A DNA stretch of 64,000 nt from Campylobacteraceae bacterium (GTDB lineage Bacteria; Campylobacterota; Campylobacteria; Campylobacterales; Arcobacteraceae): NCBI GenBank assembly GCA_013373175.1, contig JABXII010000016.1, positions 124,001 to 188,000 on the forward strand, in the 5' to 3' direction. A program made the translations under genes and the position numbers. This document shows, piece by piece, positions 9,209-18,680 of the stretch. The notes under the pieces are model-generated. The model made no database searches, was not told the origin of the DNA, and was given only the letters and a program-made list of their open reading frames with translations. How positions within the stretch are numbered: the stretch's first letter is position 1; every line of letters begins with the position of its first letter.

Positions 9209-10736
9209 TTATTATATCACTTTTATTAAATACTACTAATTGAATTTTGTTGACATAATATCCTAATTGTGCTCTTTTTATCATAATAGAAGAACCATTT
9301 TTAGGAATAAAATCTTTATTTCTGAAATATATTGCTATTTTTTTATTATCAAAATATAAATATCCTTTTTTATAGGTACCTTTTATATCTTTTACTATTT
9401 CATTTTGATTTTTTAAATCAAAAAAGTCAATTTGTTTTTTATAAAATTGTTTGTAGTCTAAAACTTTTCCATTATAATTTTCTATTTCAAAATCAATAAT
9501 CTCTTTTAATCCCTTATAGGTTTTTAATTGTTTTATTTCTAAATTATAAGAGAAACCTTCACTTAAGTTCTCAATATTTTTATAAATTAAAATAGCTCTA
9601 CTATTTTCTTGTTTTATAATTGCAAAATCTTCTTGTTTTAAAAGTACAATACAGTTTTTCAAAGTGATAGATTTATTAAGTCTTTCTACAAGGTATAAAT
9701 CACCAATAGTTTTCAAAACTTTATTTTTACTTTTTTTTTGTGCTTTGTCTGTAAATTTTGCAATTATAGGTAAATGATCAGAATAACCAACTCCTATATG
9801 GATTTTATTTTTCATTTGCCATCTATTTATTTTTTTGTTTTTATATAGATATTTAGGCTTAAATACTTTAAATGAATCATATTTGTATGCAAAACCTTTT
9901 TTATCAAACATGGAAAAAGGAAGTAAAAAGTTATCAGCAGTGATATTCCTTCCTCTAAATTTACTTGAAAACCTTTCTTTTACATTTAATTCAAGCCAAG
10001 GATTATAATGAAGTACTTTAGAAGAGTTTTGCATATCATTTAAAGTTAGTAAATGATTGTTTACAAAGCTATTTAAAACATGATTTATTCCAATTATGCC
10101 ATTTGTATTATTTAATCTTTTTTCAGAATAAATTGTTTCATACTCATTGTAATTTGAGTTAAAATCACCTAATAAAATATAGTCATAATCTCTTGGTAGT
10201 GTTTCTAATCTATCAAAAAGTTTCTTTGCAAACTTTATTCGATAACTCTCAGCTACTCTTTTCGATGGCCAATGATTATTAAAGATTTTAAACTCAGTAT
10301 TGTTTAATTTAAAGGTTGTTTCTAAAATAGGTCTATAGGTTTTATTTGAGAATTTTATATTAATAGATTTTTCATTTATTATTTCAATCTTACTTAAAAA
10401 TCCTAAGCCAATACTTGCATTTGAATATTTACTAAAAGAGATATATTTATAATCTGGAAGTTTTTTTTGAAGAAGTTTTAGAAGTTCTTTATTTTCTATT
10501 TCTTGTAATGCAACAATATCTGCATCTAAATCTTTTAAAACTTTTATAATATTGTTTAATTTTATTTGGAAAGTTTTTTTATTCCATTTTGATTTTGTGT
10601 TAGGGTGATACTCTTTGTATTCTGTTTTATTGTAGTTTAAATCAAAGAAATTCTCTACATTGTATGAAGCTACAGAAAACTCTTTTGAGAGTAATAATAG
10701 TGGTAAAAAAAATAAAAAAATAAAAACTCTTATCAA
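9198..10736 (-). CDS. Exported endonuclease/exonuclease/phosphatase-family protein
   Basis: A 512-residue protein with an N-terminal signal-peptide-like segment, then an EEP domain: SYNVENFFD, the metal-binding glutamate in DIVALQEIE, NHWPSK, LLGDFNSN and GYSDHLPI near residues 190-330. The C-terminal third resembles no domain I recognise but could be a nucleic-acid-binding fold. Extracellular DNase is the simplest role; phosphodiesterase on another substrate is possible. The start is TTG (10734-10736, complement) with a strong AGGAG six bases upstream. Confidence 0.82.
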   Translation of the reverse strand: MIRVFIFLFFLPLLLLSKEFSVASYNVENFFDLNYNKTEYKEYHPNTKSKWNKKTFQIKLNNIIKVLKDLDADIVALQEIENKELLKLLQKKLPDYKYISFSKYSNASIGLGFLSKIEIINEKSINIKFSNKTYRPILETTFKLNNTEFKIFNNHWPSKRVAESYRIKFAKKLFDRLETLPRDYDYILLGDFNSNYNEYETIYSEKRLNNTNGIIGINHVLNSFVNNHLLTLNDMQNSSKVLHYNPWLELNVKERFSSKFRGRNITADNFLLPFSMFDKKGFAYKYDSFKVFKPKYLYKNKKINRWQMKNKIHIGVGYSDHLPIIAKFTDKAQKKSKNKVLKTIGDLYLVERLNKSITLKNCIVLLKQEDFAIIKQENSRAILIYKNIENLSEGFSYNLEIKQLKTYKGLKEIIDFEIENYNGKVLDYKQFYKKQIDFFDLKNQNEIVKDIKGTYKKGYLYFDNKKIAIYFRNKDFIPKNGSSIMIKRAQLGYYVNKIQLVVFNKSDIINVN

Positions 10737-10762
10737 AAATATCTCCTAAAAGAAGATATTTT
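10736..10762 (-). terminator. Hairpin overlapping the SD of the nuclease-like gene
   Basis: AAAATATCT (10736-10744) pairs perfectly with AGATATTTT (10754-10762) around a 9-base loop. Read leftward it follows the desulforubrerythrin gene stop by about 20 bases and ends in a short T run, so it may be a weak terminator. It also covers the AGGAG ribosome binding site and touches the TTG start of the next gene, so it could instead limit its translation. Confidence 0.4.
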
Positions 10763-10783
10763 ATCAAAGAATTGATTTAATAA

Positions 10784-11437
10784 TTATTTCTTGCTTTTAA
10801 GTCTTGATTGATATTCTTGTGGATGTTTACAAACAGGGCACATTTTTAAAGCTTTTTTACCTCTATGAACGTGTCCACAAACTTCACAAATCCATTCTTC
10901 TTCATCATCTTCACTTACAAATTCTTCACCTGCTTCTAGTCTTGCAAGTAATTCTTTGTACATATTTTCATGTTCAATCTCAACATTACCGATTAGTTTT
11001 AACATATTTGAAATTTGATTATATCCATCTTCTTTAGCAATTTTTGCAAAATCTGGATACATAGTTTCATTTTCATAACTTTCACCAGCTATTGCAATTT
11101 TTAAATTTCCAACTGTATCTGAAAACTCTTCTCCTGTAAGTAACTCATTACAGGCTTTTAATTCAAGCTTAGCATGCATTTTTTCATTGTCAGCTGCTCT
11201 TTGGAAGTGTGCAGCAATATCTCTGTATCCTTCTTTTTGTGCAATTTTTGCAAAATATTCATATTTGTTTCTTGCCATAGATTCGCCAGCGAAAGCTTTC
11301 ATAAGGTTAACAGCAGTTAAATTCTCAGTAATCATTTCCATTTTTTCATCACAGCAGTGAAGTTCTCCTCCACCAACTTTTTGTACTTCTATTACATTTC
11401 CACATTTATTACATCTAAATGATTCATATTGTCTCAT
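10784..11437 (-). CDS. Desulforubrerythrin (Rrc-type non-haem iron peroxidase)
   Basis: Three iron domains in 217 residues: an N-terminal desulforedoxin-like site (C9, C12, C28, C29), a central four-helix diiron rubrerythrin domain with repeated ExxH and glutamate ligands (about 40-170), and a C-terminal rubredoxin (CEVCGH and CPVCKH). This order matches the Campylobacter jejuni Rrc protein, which reduces peroxide. The start at 11437 (MRQYESF) is chosen over an upstream extension because AAAGGA sits directly before it. Its neighbours Dps and a PerR-like regulator agree with peroxide defence. Confidence 0.9.
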   Translation of the reverse strand: MRQYESFRCNKCGNVIEVQKVGGGELHCCDEKMEMITENLTAVNLMKAFAGESMARNKYEYFAKIAQKEGYRDIAAHFQRAADNEKMHAKLELKACNELLTGEEFSDTVGNLKIAIAGESYENETMYPDFAKIAKEDGYNQISNMLKLIGNVEIEHENMYKELLARLEAGEEFVSEDDEEEWICEVCGHVHRGKKALKMCPVCKHPQEYQSRLKSKK

Positions 11438-11469
11438 AATATTCCTTTGCGGTTTAGTTTTAATATATA

Positions 11470-11503
11470 TTAGGTGAACCAAAATAAATTATAGTTCACC
11501 TAA
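11470..11503 (-). promoter_or_regulatory. Promoter and 10-bp inverted repeat upstream of the desulforubrerythrin gene
   Basis: Leftward TATAAT (complement of 11488-11493) lies about 50 bases before the start codon. It is flanked by a perfect inverted repeat, TTAGGTGAAC (11470-11479) and GTTCACCTAA (11494-11503), separated by 14 bases. The repeat straddles the predicted -10 and start site, so it could be an operator; it could also fold as an RNA hairpin ending the dps transcript, although no T run follows. Confidence 0.5.
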
Positions 11504-11518
11504 GCTTAAGAACGAATA

Positions 11519-11956
11519 TTAGGCTAAAGTAGCTTTAATCATCCATATATTTTTTTCTAAATGCGCAATATTATCATCAGCAAAAGTAACAGTAGTACTA
11601 TCATCATTTTTGTCAGCAGCTTTTGATAGTTTTTTAAACTCTTTTAATAAAGTCTCAAAGTCAGCTAATATGTTTTCTAATACATATTCTGCTTTAAAGT
11701 CACTTTTTTTATCTTCTTTAATAATAGAGTTCTTCTCTAAGTCAGATAATAATACATAAGGTCTATCACCTAATTGTAATACTCTTTCTGCACAATCATC
11801 ATAAAGAGTGCTAAATTGTTCATACATTTTTTCTGTCATTTCATGAATTGGGAAAAACTGCATACCTTTAATGTTCCAGTGGTAGTTATGTAATTTCGTA
11901 AACATAACTAAAGAACTTGCTTGTAACACTTTTAATTGTTTTATTTGATTTTTCAT
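11519..11956 (-). CDS. dps: Dps-family ferritin-like DNA-protection protein
   Basis: A 145-residue four-helix protein expected to form a dodecamer that oxidises and stores iron with peroxide. Ferroxidase ligands are visible: the histidine in HNYHWNIKG, the second in PIHEMTEKMYE, and the acidic pair in LYDDCAERV. The start is marked by a very strong SD (AAAGGAGG). The leftward -10 TATAAT sits at 11993-11998. It reads divergently from the PerR-like gene, which may regulate it. Confidence 0.93.
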   Translation of the reverse strand: MKNQIKQLKVLQASSLVMFTKLHNYHWNIKGMQFFPIHEMTEKMYEQFSTLYDDCAERVLQLGDRPYVLLSDLEKNSIIKEDKKSDFKAEYVLENILADFETLLKEFKKLSKAADKNDDSTTVTFADDNIAHLEKNIWMIKATLA

Positions 11957-11992
11957 CTCATCCTCCTTTTGGATAATTTTTATCTTTGGAAA

Positions 11993-11998
11993 ATTATA
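11993..11998 (-). promoter_or_regulatory. dps promoter -10 element
   Basis: TATAAT on the minus strand, about 37 bases before the dps start codon and close to its strong SD. A recognisable -35 is not obvious, as is common in Campylobacterota. AT-rich segments GGAAAATTAT repeat on either side and could belong to an iron- or peroxide-responsive operator. Confidence 0.55.
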
Positions 11999-12072
11999 GT
12001 TGCTTTAAACTTAAAGGAAAATTATTATCTTCTACTAAAATTAATTAATAAAATCTATTTTACATTTTTTGA

Positions 12073-12088
12073 ATATTATTCATAATAT
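12073..12088. promoter_or_regulatory. Candidate PerR/Fur-type operator
   Basis: ATATTAT-TC-ATAATAT is a perfect 7-2-7 palindrome in the dps/perR divergent intergenic region. Its AT-rich form resembles Fur/PerR boxes as generally described. Its position about 65 bases before the regulator start fits autoregulation. Assignment is by pattern only. Confidence 0.4.
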
Positions 12089-12153
12089 AAAACTCTGCAA
12101 ATAAAAAACTAAAAAAGATTTTAGTATTATTCTATGCAGGAAAGGTTGAAAAG

Positions 12154-12558
12154 ATGATGAATAGTTCACTATTATTAAAAGAGTATAATTTAAAAGTAAC
12201 TCCTCAAAGAGTTGCAATTGTTGAAGAACTTTACTCTAACGGACATATGAATATTGATGAACTTTATAAAAAGCTATTAGAAAAGTTTCCTTCAATTTCT
12301 CTTGCAACAATTTACAAAAATGTAAATGCAATGGTAGAGAAAGTTTTTTTAAATGAAGTGAAAATTCCTGAAGCTAAATCTGTTTATGAATTAGCTAAAG
12401 AAGAGCATTCACATTTAGTTTGTTCTTCATGCGGAATTATAGAAGATATTACAATAGATACATCAATATTACAAAGTTCTATTAAAGAAAACTCTACATT
12501 TCAAATTCAAAATGTAGATGTAGTTTTTTCTGGACTTTGTAAGTCTTGTCAAAAATAA
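12154..12558 (+). CDS. Fur-family peroxide regulator (PerR-like)
   Basis: A 134-residue metal-dependent repressor. Residues 10-70 form the winged helix (VTPQRVAIVEEL, SISLATIYKNVNAMVE), and the C-terminal dimerisation domain has the structural-zinc cysteine pairs CSSC and CKSC plus HSHLVC. Lack of the extra His-rich Fur motif and the location beside dps and desulforubrerythrin suggest PerR over Fur. Two adjacent ATGs (12154, 12157) follow an AGGAAAGG SD; the first is used here. Confidence 0.82.
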   Translation: MMNSSLLLKEYNLKVTPQRVAIVEELYSNGHMNIDELYKKLLEKFPSISLATIYKNVNAMVEKVFLNEVKIPEAKSVYELAKEEHSHLVCSSCGIIEDITIDTSILQSSIKENSTFQIQNVDVVFSGLCKSCQK

Positions 12559-12589
12559 TTCAAGATAGTCTTTTATAGACTATTTTGAA
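12559..12589. terminator. Bidirectional terminator between the PerR-like gene and the exchanger gene
   Basis: A 13-bp stem (12559-12571 with 12577-12589, one G-U pair) and 5-base loop lies between convergent genes and reaches into the end of the exchanger gene. The arms end in T-rich sequence on the plus strand. Confidence 0.7.
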
Positions 12590-13490
12590 TAACTAATCCA
12601 AGTACTACAATTAATACAATACCAGCACTTTTATTATAAAGTTTATTAGCAGTTATAAATACTAACATTAGTGATACAACAAATGCTGCTGCTACATCAA
12701 AGAAGTTTTTACTTAAATCAACATTTAAAGTATTTACAATTGAACTTACACCTAATACCATTGTAAAGTTTGCAACATTTGATCCAATGATATTACCAAT
12801 TGCTAAATCGGCATTGTTATTCATTGCTGATTTAATTGAAATTGTAAGCTCAGGTAATGAAGTTCCAAAGGCAACTAAAAACAGACCAATTACCCATTCA
12901 CTAATACCAAAAGATCTTGCAATATTTTCTGCACTATCAATTGCAAAGTCTGCACCACCTACAACAAGGATAAAACCAACAACTAAAAGACTTAATGTTT
13001 TTGGCCAAGCAAATTTCTCTTTTGCTAACTCTTCATCTATTTCTTCAACTTGATTTGAACCAATAAGAAATAGTAAATATGCTCCCATTAAACAAAGAAA
13101 TAAAATCCCATCAATTGCATTTAATTTTCCATCTATTGCCATAAGTATAAAAACTAATATAGGAAAAAGTGACCATGCTGAATCTTTTGCGAATAGGTCT
13201 CTATCTGGTGTGATTTTTTTAGCAACTAGAAAAACAGCACCTAAAACCATAGCAATATTAAAAATTGTACTTCCAATAACATTTGCTACTGCAATATCAC
13301 CACTTCCTTTCATTGAAGCTGACATTGAAACAGCCATTTCTGGTAAACTTGTACCTAATGCAATTAATGTTGCACCTATGATAAAATGAGATATATTATA
13401 TTGTAATGCAATTTTTTCACTTTGCTGTATAATAAATTCTGCACCATAAATTAGTGCTCCCATAGATACTACAAATATCAAAAAATCCAT
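12573..13490 (-). CDS. Calcium/sodium antiporter, CaCA family (YrbG-like)
   Basis: A 305-residue inner-membrane protein with about ten helices and two inverted alpha-repeats, each bearing the ion-binding motif: ALGTSLPEM near residue 45 and AFGTSLPEL near residue 205, each followed by GNxxGSN/T. These are diagnostic for K+-independent Na+/Ca2+ exchangers. The start codon directly abuts the ybeY stop (TAA then ATG, no gap), so the two are translationally linked. Confidence 0.92.
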   Translation of the reverse strand: MDFLIFVVSMGALIYGAEFIIQQSEKIALQYNISHFIIGATLIALGTSLPEMAVSMSASMKGSGDIAVANVIGSTIFNIAMVLGAVFLVAKKITPDRDLFAKDSAWSLFPILVFILMAIDGKLNAIDGILFLCLMGAYLLFLIGSNQVEEIDEELAKEKFAWPKTLSLLVVGFILVVGGADFAIDSAENIARSFGISEWVIGLFLVAFGTSLPELTISIKSAMNNNADLAIGNIIGSNVANFTMVLGVSSIVNTLNVDLSKNFFDVAAAFVVSLMLVFITANKLYNKSAGIVLIVVLGLVIQNSL

Positions 13491-13910
13491 TTATGAGTTC
13501 CTTACTATTAAACTATTTGGTAGATTAAATCTCTTAATCAATTCCTCTTCTTTTTGACGATGTTCACCATTGTCAACTTCATGGTCAAAACCTAAAAGAT
13601 GAAGTAAACCATGTATGAACAAAAGCTTTAGCTCGTCTTCAAAGGTATGCTTATACTCTTTTGCTTTTTCATTTACAAAGTCAATTGAAATAACAATTGA
13701 ACCTAAAGGCATATTGGGCATATCAAACTCTAATGGAAAAGATAAAACATCTGTTGCTTTATCGATATTTCTATGCTCTTTATTTAAAATTTGAATTTCT
13801 TCATTATTCACTAAAATTAGTTCTATATCTTTTGAAGTAACTTCATCTAAAATCAGTTCTAAAGAATCTATATTAATTGTTACATCTGTTTGATTATCTA
13901 AATCAATCAT
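13491..13910 (-). CDS. ybeY: Endoribonuclease YbeY
   Basis: Zinc-dependent rRNA maturation and quality-control nuclease of 139 residues. The three-histidine motif H-x3-H-x5-H is present in HGLLHLLGFDH, followed by a further histidine in DNGEH. Upstream segments NKEHRNIDKATDVLSFP match the family. First gene of a two-gene leftward unit with the exchanger. Confidence 0.95.
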   Translation of the reverse strand: MIDLDNQTDVTINIDSLELILDEVTSKDIELILVNNEEIQILNKEHRNIDKATDVLSFPLEFDMPNMPLGSIVISIDFVNEKAKEYKHTFEDELKLLFIHGLLHLLGFDHEVDNGEHRQKEEELIKRFNLPNSLIVRNS

Positions 13911-14020
13911 TATCTACCTATTTAATTTTCGCGAATTATATCAGAAAATCATAAAGTAACCAATTAATAGTTTTTTAAAAAATTTGATACAATAATTGAA
14001 TAAAATTTTTAGGAGCAAAA

Positions 14021-14425
14021 ATGGAATTAGAAATTGGTACACAAGCTACTATTGAGTTTAAAGTAAAAGAATCAGATTTAGCAAAAAATTTAGAGATATC
14101 AAAAGAAGATGATTTTCCAGAAGTGTTTGCAACAGCAAGGCTTACAGCACTTATGGAGTGTGCATCTGCAAAAATATTAATACCTTTTTATGAAGAAGGG
14201 CAGTTATCTGTTGGAGTTGAAGTTAACTTAAAACATCTAGCACCTACACTTGAAGGTGATATTGTAAAAGCTACTGCAACTTTTGTTGGAATGGAAGGTA
14301 AACTTTATAAATTTGAAGTTGAAGCAGAAGATTCAGCAGGGAAAGTAGGAGAGTGTATTCACACAAGAGCAATTGTTACTAAAGATAGATTAATGTCTGG
14401 GGCTAATAAAAGAGTAGGAAAGTAG
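14021..14425 (+). CDS. FlK-like hot-dog thioesterase
   Basis: A 134-residue single hot-dog domain. The likely active-site residues resemble fluoroacetyl-CoA thioesterase FlK: threonine in FATARLTALME, the glutamate in that helix (LMECA), and histidine in NLKHLAPT. Members hydrolyse acyl-CoA; the substrate here is unknown, and fluoroacetate resistance should not be assumed. AGGAG lies 6 bases before the ATG. It stands alone, convergent with radA. Confidence 0.78.
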   Translation: MELEIGTQATIEFKVKESDLAKNLEISKEDDFPEVFATARLTALMECASAKILIPFYEEGQLSVGVEVNLKHLAPTLEGDIVKATATFVGMEGKLYKFEVEAEDSAGKVGECIHTRAIVTKDRLMSGANKRVGK

Positions 14426-14453
14426 TTGATTGAGCTTAATATAGCTCAATCAA
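14426..14453. terminator. Bidirectional terminator, thioesterase/radA
   Basis: A perfect 11-bp stem, TTGATTGAGCT (14426-14436) with AGCTCAATCAA (14443-14453), loop TAATAT. It overlaps the final codon of radA and would serve both convergent genes. Confidence 0.8.
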
Positions 14454-15799
14454 AATAATTCTATCATTTTAGGTACTTCATCTACAGCATAAGCTTTTAA
14501 ATCAAGTTTTAAATTAGGTTTTTGTGCAACTACTGCTTTTTTTATACCTTGTGCCTGCGCTTCTCTTAGTCTTAAATCAATAGAATAAACATCTTTAATC
14601 TCACCTGTTAATGAAACTTCTCCAATAAACACAGACTCTTTTGAAATAGGTCTATCCCTAAAAGAAGAGATGATAGCTGCAATAACAGCTAAATCAGCAG
14701 AACTCTCTTTGATTTTTATTCCACCGGATACATTTATAAAAACATCATAATGATTTAATGGTAAATCAATTTTCTTTTCAAGTAGGGCAAGGAGCATATT
14801 TAATCTATTTGCATCAAATCCAGTGGCAGATCTTTTTGGATTTGGATAAGTACTTTCTGTAACTAAAGCTTGAACTTCAATAATTAAAGCTCTTGTTCCT
14901 TCCATTGTAACAGTTAAGGCAGAACCTGCTTGAGCTTTTGTTTTATCAAAGAACTTTGAAGCAATATCTTTTGCTGAGATTAAACCTTCTTGTGTCATTT
15001 CGAAAATACCTATTTCAGAGGTTGAACCAAATCTATTTTTAAAACCTCTAAGCATTCGTAACTCTTTACTTGCTTCACCTTCAAAATATAAAACAGTATC
15101 AACCATATGTTCTAAAACTCTAGGACCTGCTATTGAACCATCTTTTGTAATATGTCCAATAATAAACATAGCTATATCAGAATCTTTTGCTTTTCTCATA
15201 AGTTCAAAAGTGATTTCTCTAACTTGAGAAACACTTCCTGGAGCACTTGTTAGGTTTGAAGAATATATTGTCTGAATTGAGTCAATAATAACTACATCAT
15301 AATTTTGTCTTAAAAGTTCATCTTGTATCTCTTCAAGTTTAATTTCACTTAATAAAAATAGCTCTTTATGATTTGCATCTAGTCTATTTGCACGAAGTTT
15401 TATTTGTCCTGAACTCTCTTCCCCTGAAACATATAAAACTTTTTTACCACTTGCAGCAATAGAACCAGCTACTTTTAGTAGTAAAGTAGATTTTCCAACC
15501 CCTGGACTTCCTCCAATTAGTGTTAAACTTCCAGGAACTATTCCTCCACCTAAGACTAAATCAAATTCATCGTTGTTTGATGAAAATCTAACCACATCAT
15601 CTTGTTGTATATCTGTAATTGGAGTTGCTTTAGAACTTGTATTTATAACTTTTGAAGTCTGTTTTAAAACCTCTTGTTGCTCTTGATTTAATTCCATGAA
15701 ACTATCCCAAGAACCGCAGTTAGGACATTTACCAAGCCATTTTGTACTTTGCTCTCCACATGCTTGACACTCAAAAAGTGATGTTTTCTTTTTTGCCAT
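14450..15799 (-). CDS. radA: DNA repair ATPase RadA
   Basis: Branch-migration protein of homologous recombination, 449 residues. Order of domains: C4 zinc finger (CQACG then CPNCG, about 10-27), RecA-like ATPase with Walker A GGSPGVGKST, the RadA-specific KNRFGST motif, and a C-terminal Lon-protease-like domain with NHYDVFINVSGGIKI. All parts are complete. It is transcribed alone. Confidence 0.96.
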   Translation of the reverse strand: MAKKKTSLFECQACGEQSTKWLGKCPNCGSWDSFMELNQEQQEVLKQTSKVINTSSKATPITDIQQDDVVRFSSNNDEFDLVLGGGIVPGSLTLIGGSPGVGKSTLLLKVAGSIAASGKKVLYVSGEESSGQIKLRANRLDANHKELFLLSEIKLEEIQDELLRQNYDVVIIDSIQTIYSSNLTSAPGSVSQVREITFELMRKAKDSDIAMFIIGHITKDGSIAGPRVLEHMVDTVLYFEGEASKELRMLRGFKNRFGSTSEIGIFEMTQEGLISAKDIASKFFDKTKAQAGSALTVTMEGTRALIIEVQALVTESTYPNPKRSATGFDANRLNMLLALLEKKIDLPLNHYDVFINVSGGIKIKESSADLAVIAAIISSFRDRPISKESVFIGEVSLTGEIKDVYSIDLRLREAQAQGIKKAVVAQKPNLKLDLKAYAVDEVPKMIELF

Positions 15800-15939
15800 A
15801 AGTTTTTCCTTCTTAAATCTAAGTGCAATTATAGTTAACTTTTTTTAAGAACAGAAAAAATATTTCAAAATGCAAGCTTTTTAATATAAAATTTACTACA
15901 TATATTATATTATGTAATTTGTTATTTATCAGGAGACCT

Positions 15940-16467
15940 ATGAAAATTTTACTAACTATAGCTATTATTGCAACAGCCTTATTCTCAAGTAAGCTTAAAT
16001 ATGAAAACTTACTACAAAGTTTTCCAAAAAACTATAAACTGGCATATAAAAAAACACAAAATGGAACGTCCTTTTATGAGTTTATTCCTAAAAGTGAAGG
16101 ATTAAAAAACTGGACAGAAATGATTACAACTAATATTTATCATAGAAATCTAAGATATTCGGTAAATGAATATGTTAATGCAATGAAAAAGAGTTGGTTA
16201 AAAAGCTGTGAGAAATCTTCATTTAAAGATATTGATGAATCATTTGAAAATGGCTATAAAACTAAAACAGTTATGATGAATTGTAAATTAAGCAAGATTA
16301 CAAAGAAAGAAGAGACTATGTATCTTAAAGCTATCAAAGGTGCAGATAGTTTTTATGCAGTACAAAAAGCATTTACAGGAAAAACAAATAAAGAATTAGA
16401 AAACAAAAGTATAAAATACCTAAAAAGTGTAAAGGTTTGTGATTCTAGACTTTTCACGTGTCCATAG
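15940..16467 (+). CDS. Exported protein of unknown function
   Basis: I do not recognise a family. The product is 175 residues with an N-terminal signal-peptide-like stretch (MKILLTIAIIATALFSS), so it is likely periplasmic. It contains a segment LKNWTEMITTNIYHRNL near residue 65 and four later cysteines (C87, C110 and two near the C-terminus) that could form disulphides. The start at 15940 is preferred over an upstream TTG because AGGAGA sits directly before it. It stands alone between radA and the chemoreceptor gene. Confidence 0.7.
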   Translation: MKILLTIAIIATALFSSKLKYENLLQSFPKNYKLAYKKTQNGTSFYEFIPKSEGLKNWTEMITTNIYHRNLRYSVNEYVNAMKKSWLKSCEKSSFKDIDESFENGYKTKTVMMNCKLSKITKKEETMYLKAIKGADSFYAVQKAFTGKTNKELENKSIKYLKSVKVCDSRLFTCP

Positions 16468-16682
16468 ATAAATGTTAACTATAAACTTTTAAATATATTC
16501 TTTTTATTTTAAACCAATTCTCAATAATATCATTAAATGCTATATTATATTATTTAATCACCACAATGTAATAATAATGTAACTTTATGCAATTTATAAA
16601 TACAAATAATAACTAAAAAGTAAGAAGTTTTAATTTACTTTTAACAGATATATTTATATTATATTTTACATAAGGAGTGATG

Positions 16683-18596
16683 ATGTTCAAAAGTATAAAG
16701 TTAAAACTAATGGCTATAGTAATACTTCCTGTAACAATAGCAATATTGATTACTACTGTTATTACTATAAATTTAACGCAAAAAAATAGTATTGAAACAC
16801 TAAAAGAGTTTGATAGTTCAATTGTTGGGGAAAAGAAAGAACTATTAAAAAATCAGATACTAACTGCGTATACAATAATAGATTCTATTGTTAAAAATTC
16901 TTCTAGTAAAGAAGAAGCAAAAGAAAAAGTTATTGATATTATTTCAAAGGCAAGGTTTCTAAAAGGAACTGGTTACTTTTTCGCTTATGAAAGAATAGGA
17001 AATGATTATTATTTTGCTTTTCATGGCACAAACCCAAACTTAAATGGTAAGAAAACAGATATTATGAAACCAGATATTAAAGGTTTTACATTTAGGAAAT
17101 CTTTAATTGATACTGCTAATGATGATTCAAAATTTGTTGAATACTATTATAAAAAGCCAAACACTGACAAAGTCTTAAAGAAAATGGCATTTTCAAAATA
17201 CATTGAAGAGTTAAACTGGACTATAGTTACAGGTATTTATGTAGATGATATTGAAGAAAAGATTGCAAAAATTCAAAATAGAATTGATAATGATGCAAAT
17301 ACATTAATTTATACATTAATAAGTATTGTTGTAGTTATAGTATTAGTTTTATTAGCAGTTGTTTCGTATATTTCAAAGATTTCAATAGTAGATCCACTGG
17401 AAACTTTTGAAAGAGGTTTATTGTCATTTTTATCATTTTTAAATAAAGAAAAAGATGATGTTGAACTTATTGAAATTACAACTAAAGATGAAATTGGAAA
17501 GATGACTGTTAAAATCAATGAAAATATTACAAAAATTAGAGAAACAATAAAACAAGACGATAAAGTAATTGAAGATGTTACTAGAATTGTAAGTGAAGTT
17601 AGTGCAGGGAACTTATCAAAAAGAGTTGAAGCTACATCTTCAAATGCAGTAATTAGTGAATTAACAAAAGATTTAAATGAAATGATTGCAAGTTTAAATA
17701 GTACTATTTCTCATACAATTGATGTTTTAAAAGCATATGAAAATAGAGATTTTACAAAAACAACTTCTTTAACCTGTAAAGGGCAATTATGTTCACTTAT
17801 GAGTGGTGTTGATAATTTAGGGAAAGAAATTACTCATATGCTTCAAGAAAATCTTGATACAGCAAATATGCTTAATAATAGTTCAGATAATCTAACTTCA
17901 AATATGGAAAGATTAACAGTAAGTGCAAATCAACAAGCAGCTTCTTTAGAAGAGAGTGCAGCAGCGTTAGAAGAGATTACTCAAACTATGAGAGAAAATA
18001 CAAATAACATCAATGAGTTATCTGCAAATTCAGTTTCACTAAGAGATGAAGTAAATAAAGGTAAAGAGTTATCTAAACAAACTAGCTCTTCTATGGAATC
18101 TATTAACTCTCAAGTTGAAGCTATTATTGAATCAATTACTATAATTGACCAAATTGCATTCCAAACAAATATTCTATCACTAAATGCAGCAGTTGAAGCA
18201 GCAACTGCAGGTGAAGCAGGTAAAGGTTTTGCAGTTGTTGCAGGTGAAGTTAGAAACTTAGCAAATAGATCTGCTGAAGCAGCAAAAGAGATTAAAGATT
18301 TAGTTGAAAGTGCAACTGCAAGAACAAATGATGGAAGAAAAATTGTTCAATCAATGTATGAAGGTTATGAAGAACTTAATACTAATATTCTAAAAACAAC
18401 AAGTATTGTTGATACTGTTACTACGAATTCAAAAGAACAGATGTTGGGAATTGAACAAATTAATAGTGCAGTTTCTCAGCTTGATAAAACTACTCAAGAA
18501 AATGCAGCAATTGCATCTGAAACAAACGATGTTGTAAAAAGTGTAAAACAAATGGCAACAGAAGTTGTAGAAGAGGTAAGAAAATCTAAATTCTAA
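16683..18596 (+). CDS. Methyl-accepting chemotaxis protein with Cache sensor
   Basis: A 637-residue chemoreceptor. One helix near residues 8-30, a single periplasmic Cache-type domain (about 35-205; [19 protein letters not shown] and [16 protein letters not shown]), a second helix near 210-232, a HAMP region, then a methyl-accepting signalling domain with the conserved hairpin tip [20 protein letters not shown]. Cache domains of this kind often bind small organic acids; the ligand is unknown. The ATG at 16683 is five bases from GGAG and is chosen over GTG/ATG codons immediately upstream. Confidence 0.93.
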   Translation: MFKSIKLKLMAIVILPVTIAILITTVITINLTQKNSIETLKEFDSSIVGEKKELLKNQILTAYTIIDSIVKNSSSKEEAKEKVIDIISKARFLKGTGYFFAYERIGNDYYFAFHGTNPNLNGKKTDIMKPDIKGFTFRKSLIDTANDDSKFVEYYYKKPNTDKVLKKMAFSKYIEELNWTIVTGIYVDDIEEKIAKIQNRIDNDANTLIYTLISIVVVIVLVLLAVVSYISKISIVDPLETFERGLLSFLSFLNKEKDDVELIEITTKDEIGKMTVKINENITKIRETIKQDDKVIEDVTRIVSEVSAGNLSKRVEATSSNAVISELTKDLNEMIASLNSTISHTIDVLKAYENRDFTKTTSLTCKGQLCSLMSGVDNLGKEITHMLQENLDTANMLNNSSDNLTSNMERLTVSANQQAASLEESAAALEEITQTMRENTNNINELSANSVSLRDEVNKGKELSKQTSSSMESINSQVEAIIESITIIDQIAFQTNILSLNAAVEAATAGEAGKGFAVVAGEVRNLANRSAEAAKEIKDLVESATARTNDGRKIVQSMYEGYEELNTNILKTTSIVDTVTTNSKEQMLGIEQINSAVSQLDKTTQENAAIASETNDVVKSVKQMATEVVEEVRKSKF

Positions 18597-18621
18597 AAGA
18601 AAAGTACTACACTTTTCTTTT
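18595..18621 (+). terminator. Terminator after the chemoreceptor gene
   Basis: Perfect 11-bp stem AAAAGAAAAGT (18595-18605) with ACTTTTCTTTT (18611-18621) around ACTAC. The left arm begins inside the stop codon, and the right arm itself is T-rich. Confidence 0.65.
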
Positions 18622-18680
18622 AATACTTCTTTGTAATTGATATTTTTGTAAAATAATATATTAATACAAAGAAGTAAATT

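Noticed and set aside
14021-14425. Fluoroacetate resistance function for the FlK-like protein
   Set aside because: Only the fold and active-site pattern resemble FlK; nothing nearby relates to fluoro-metabolites.
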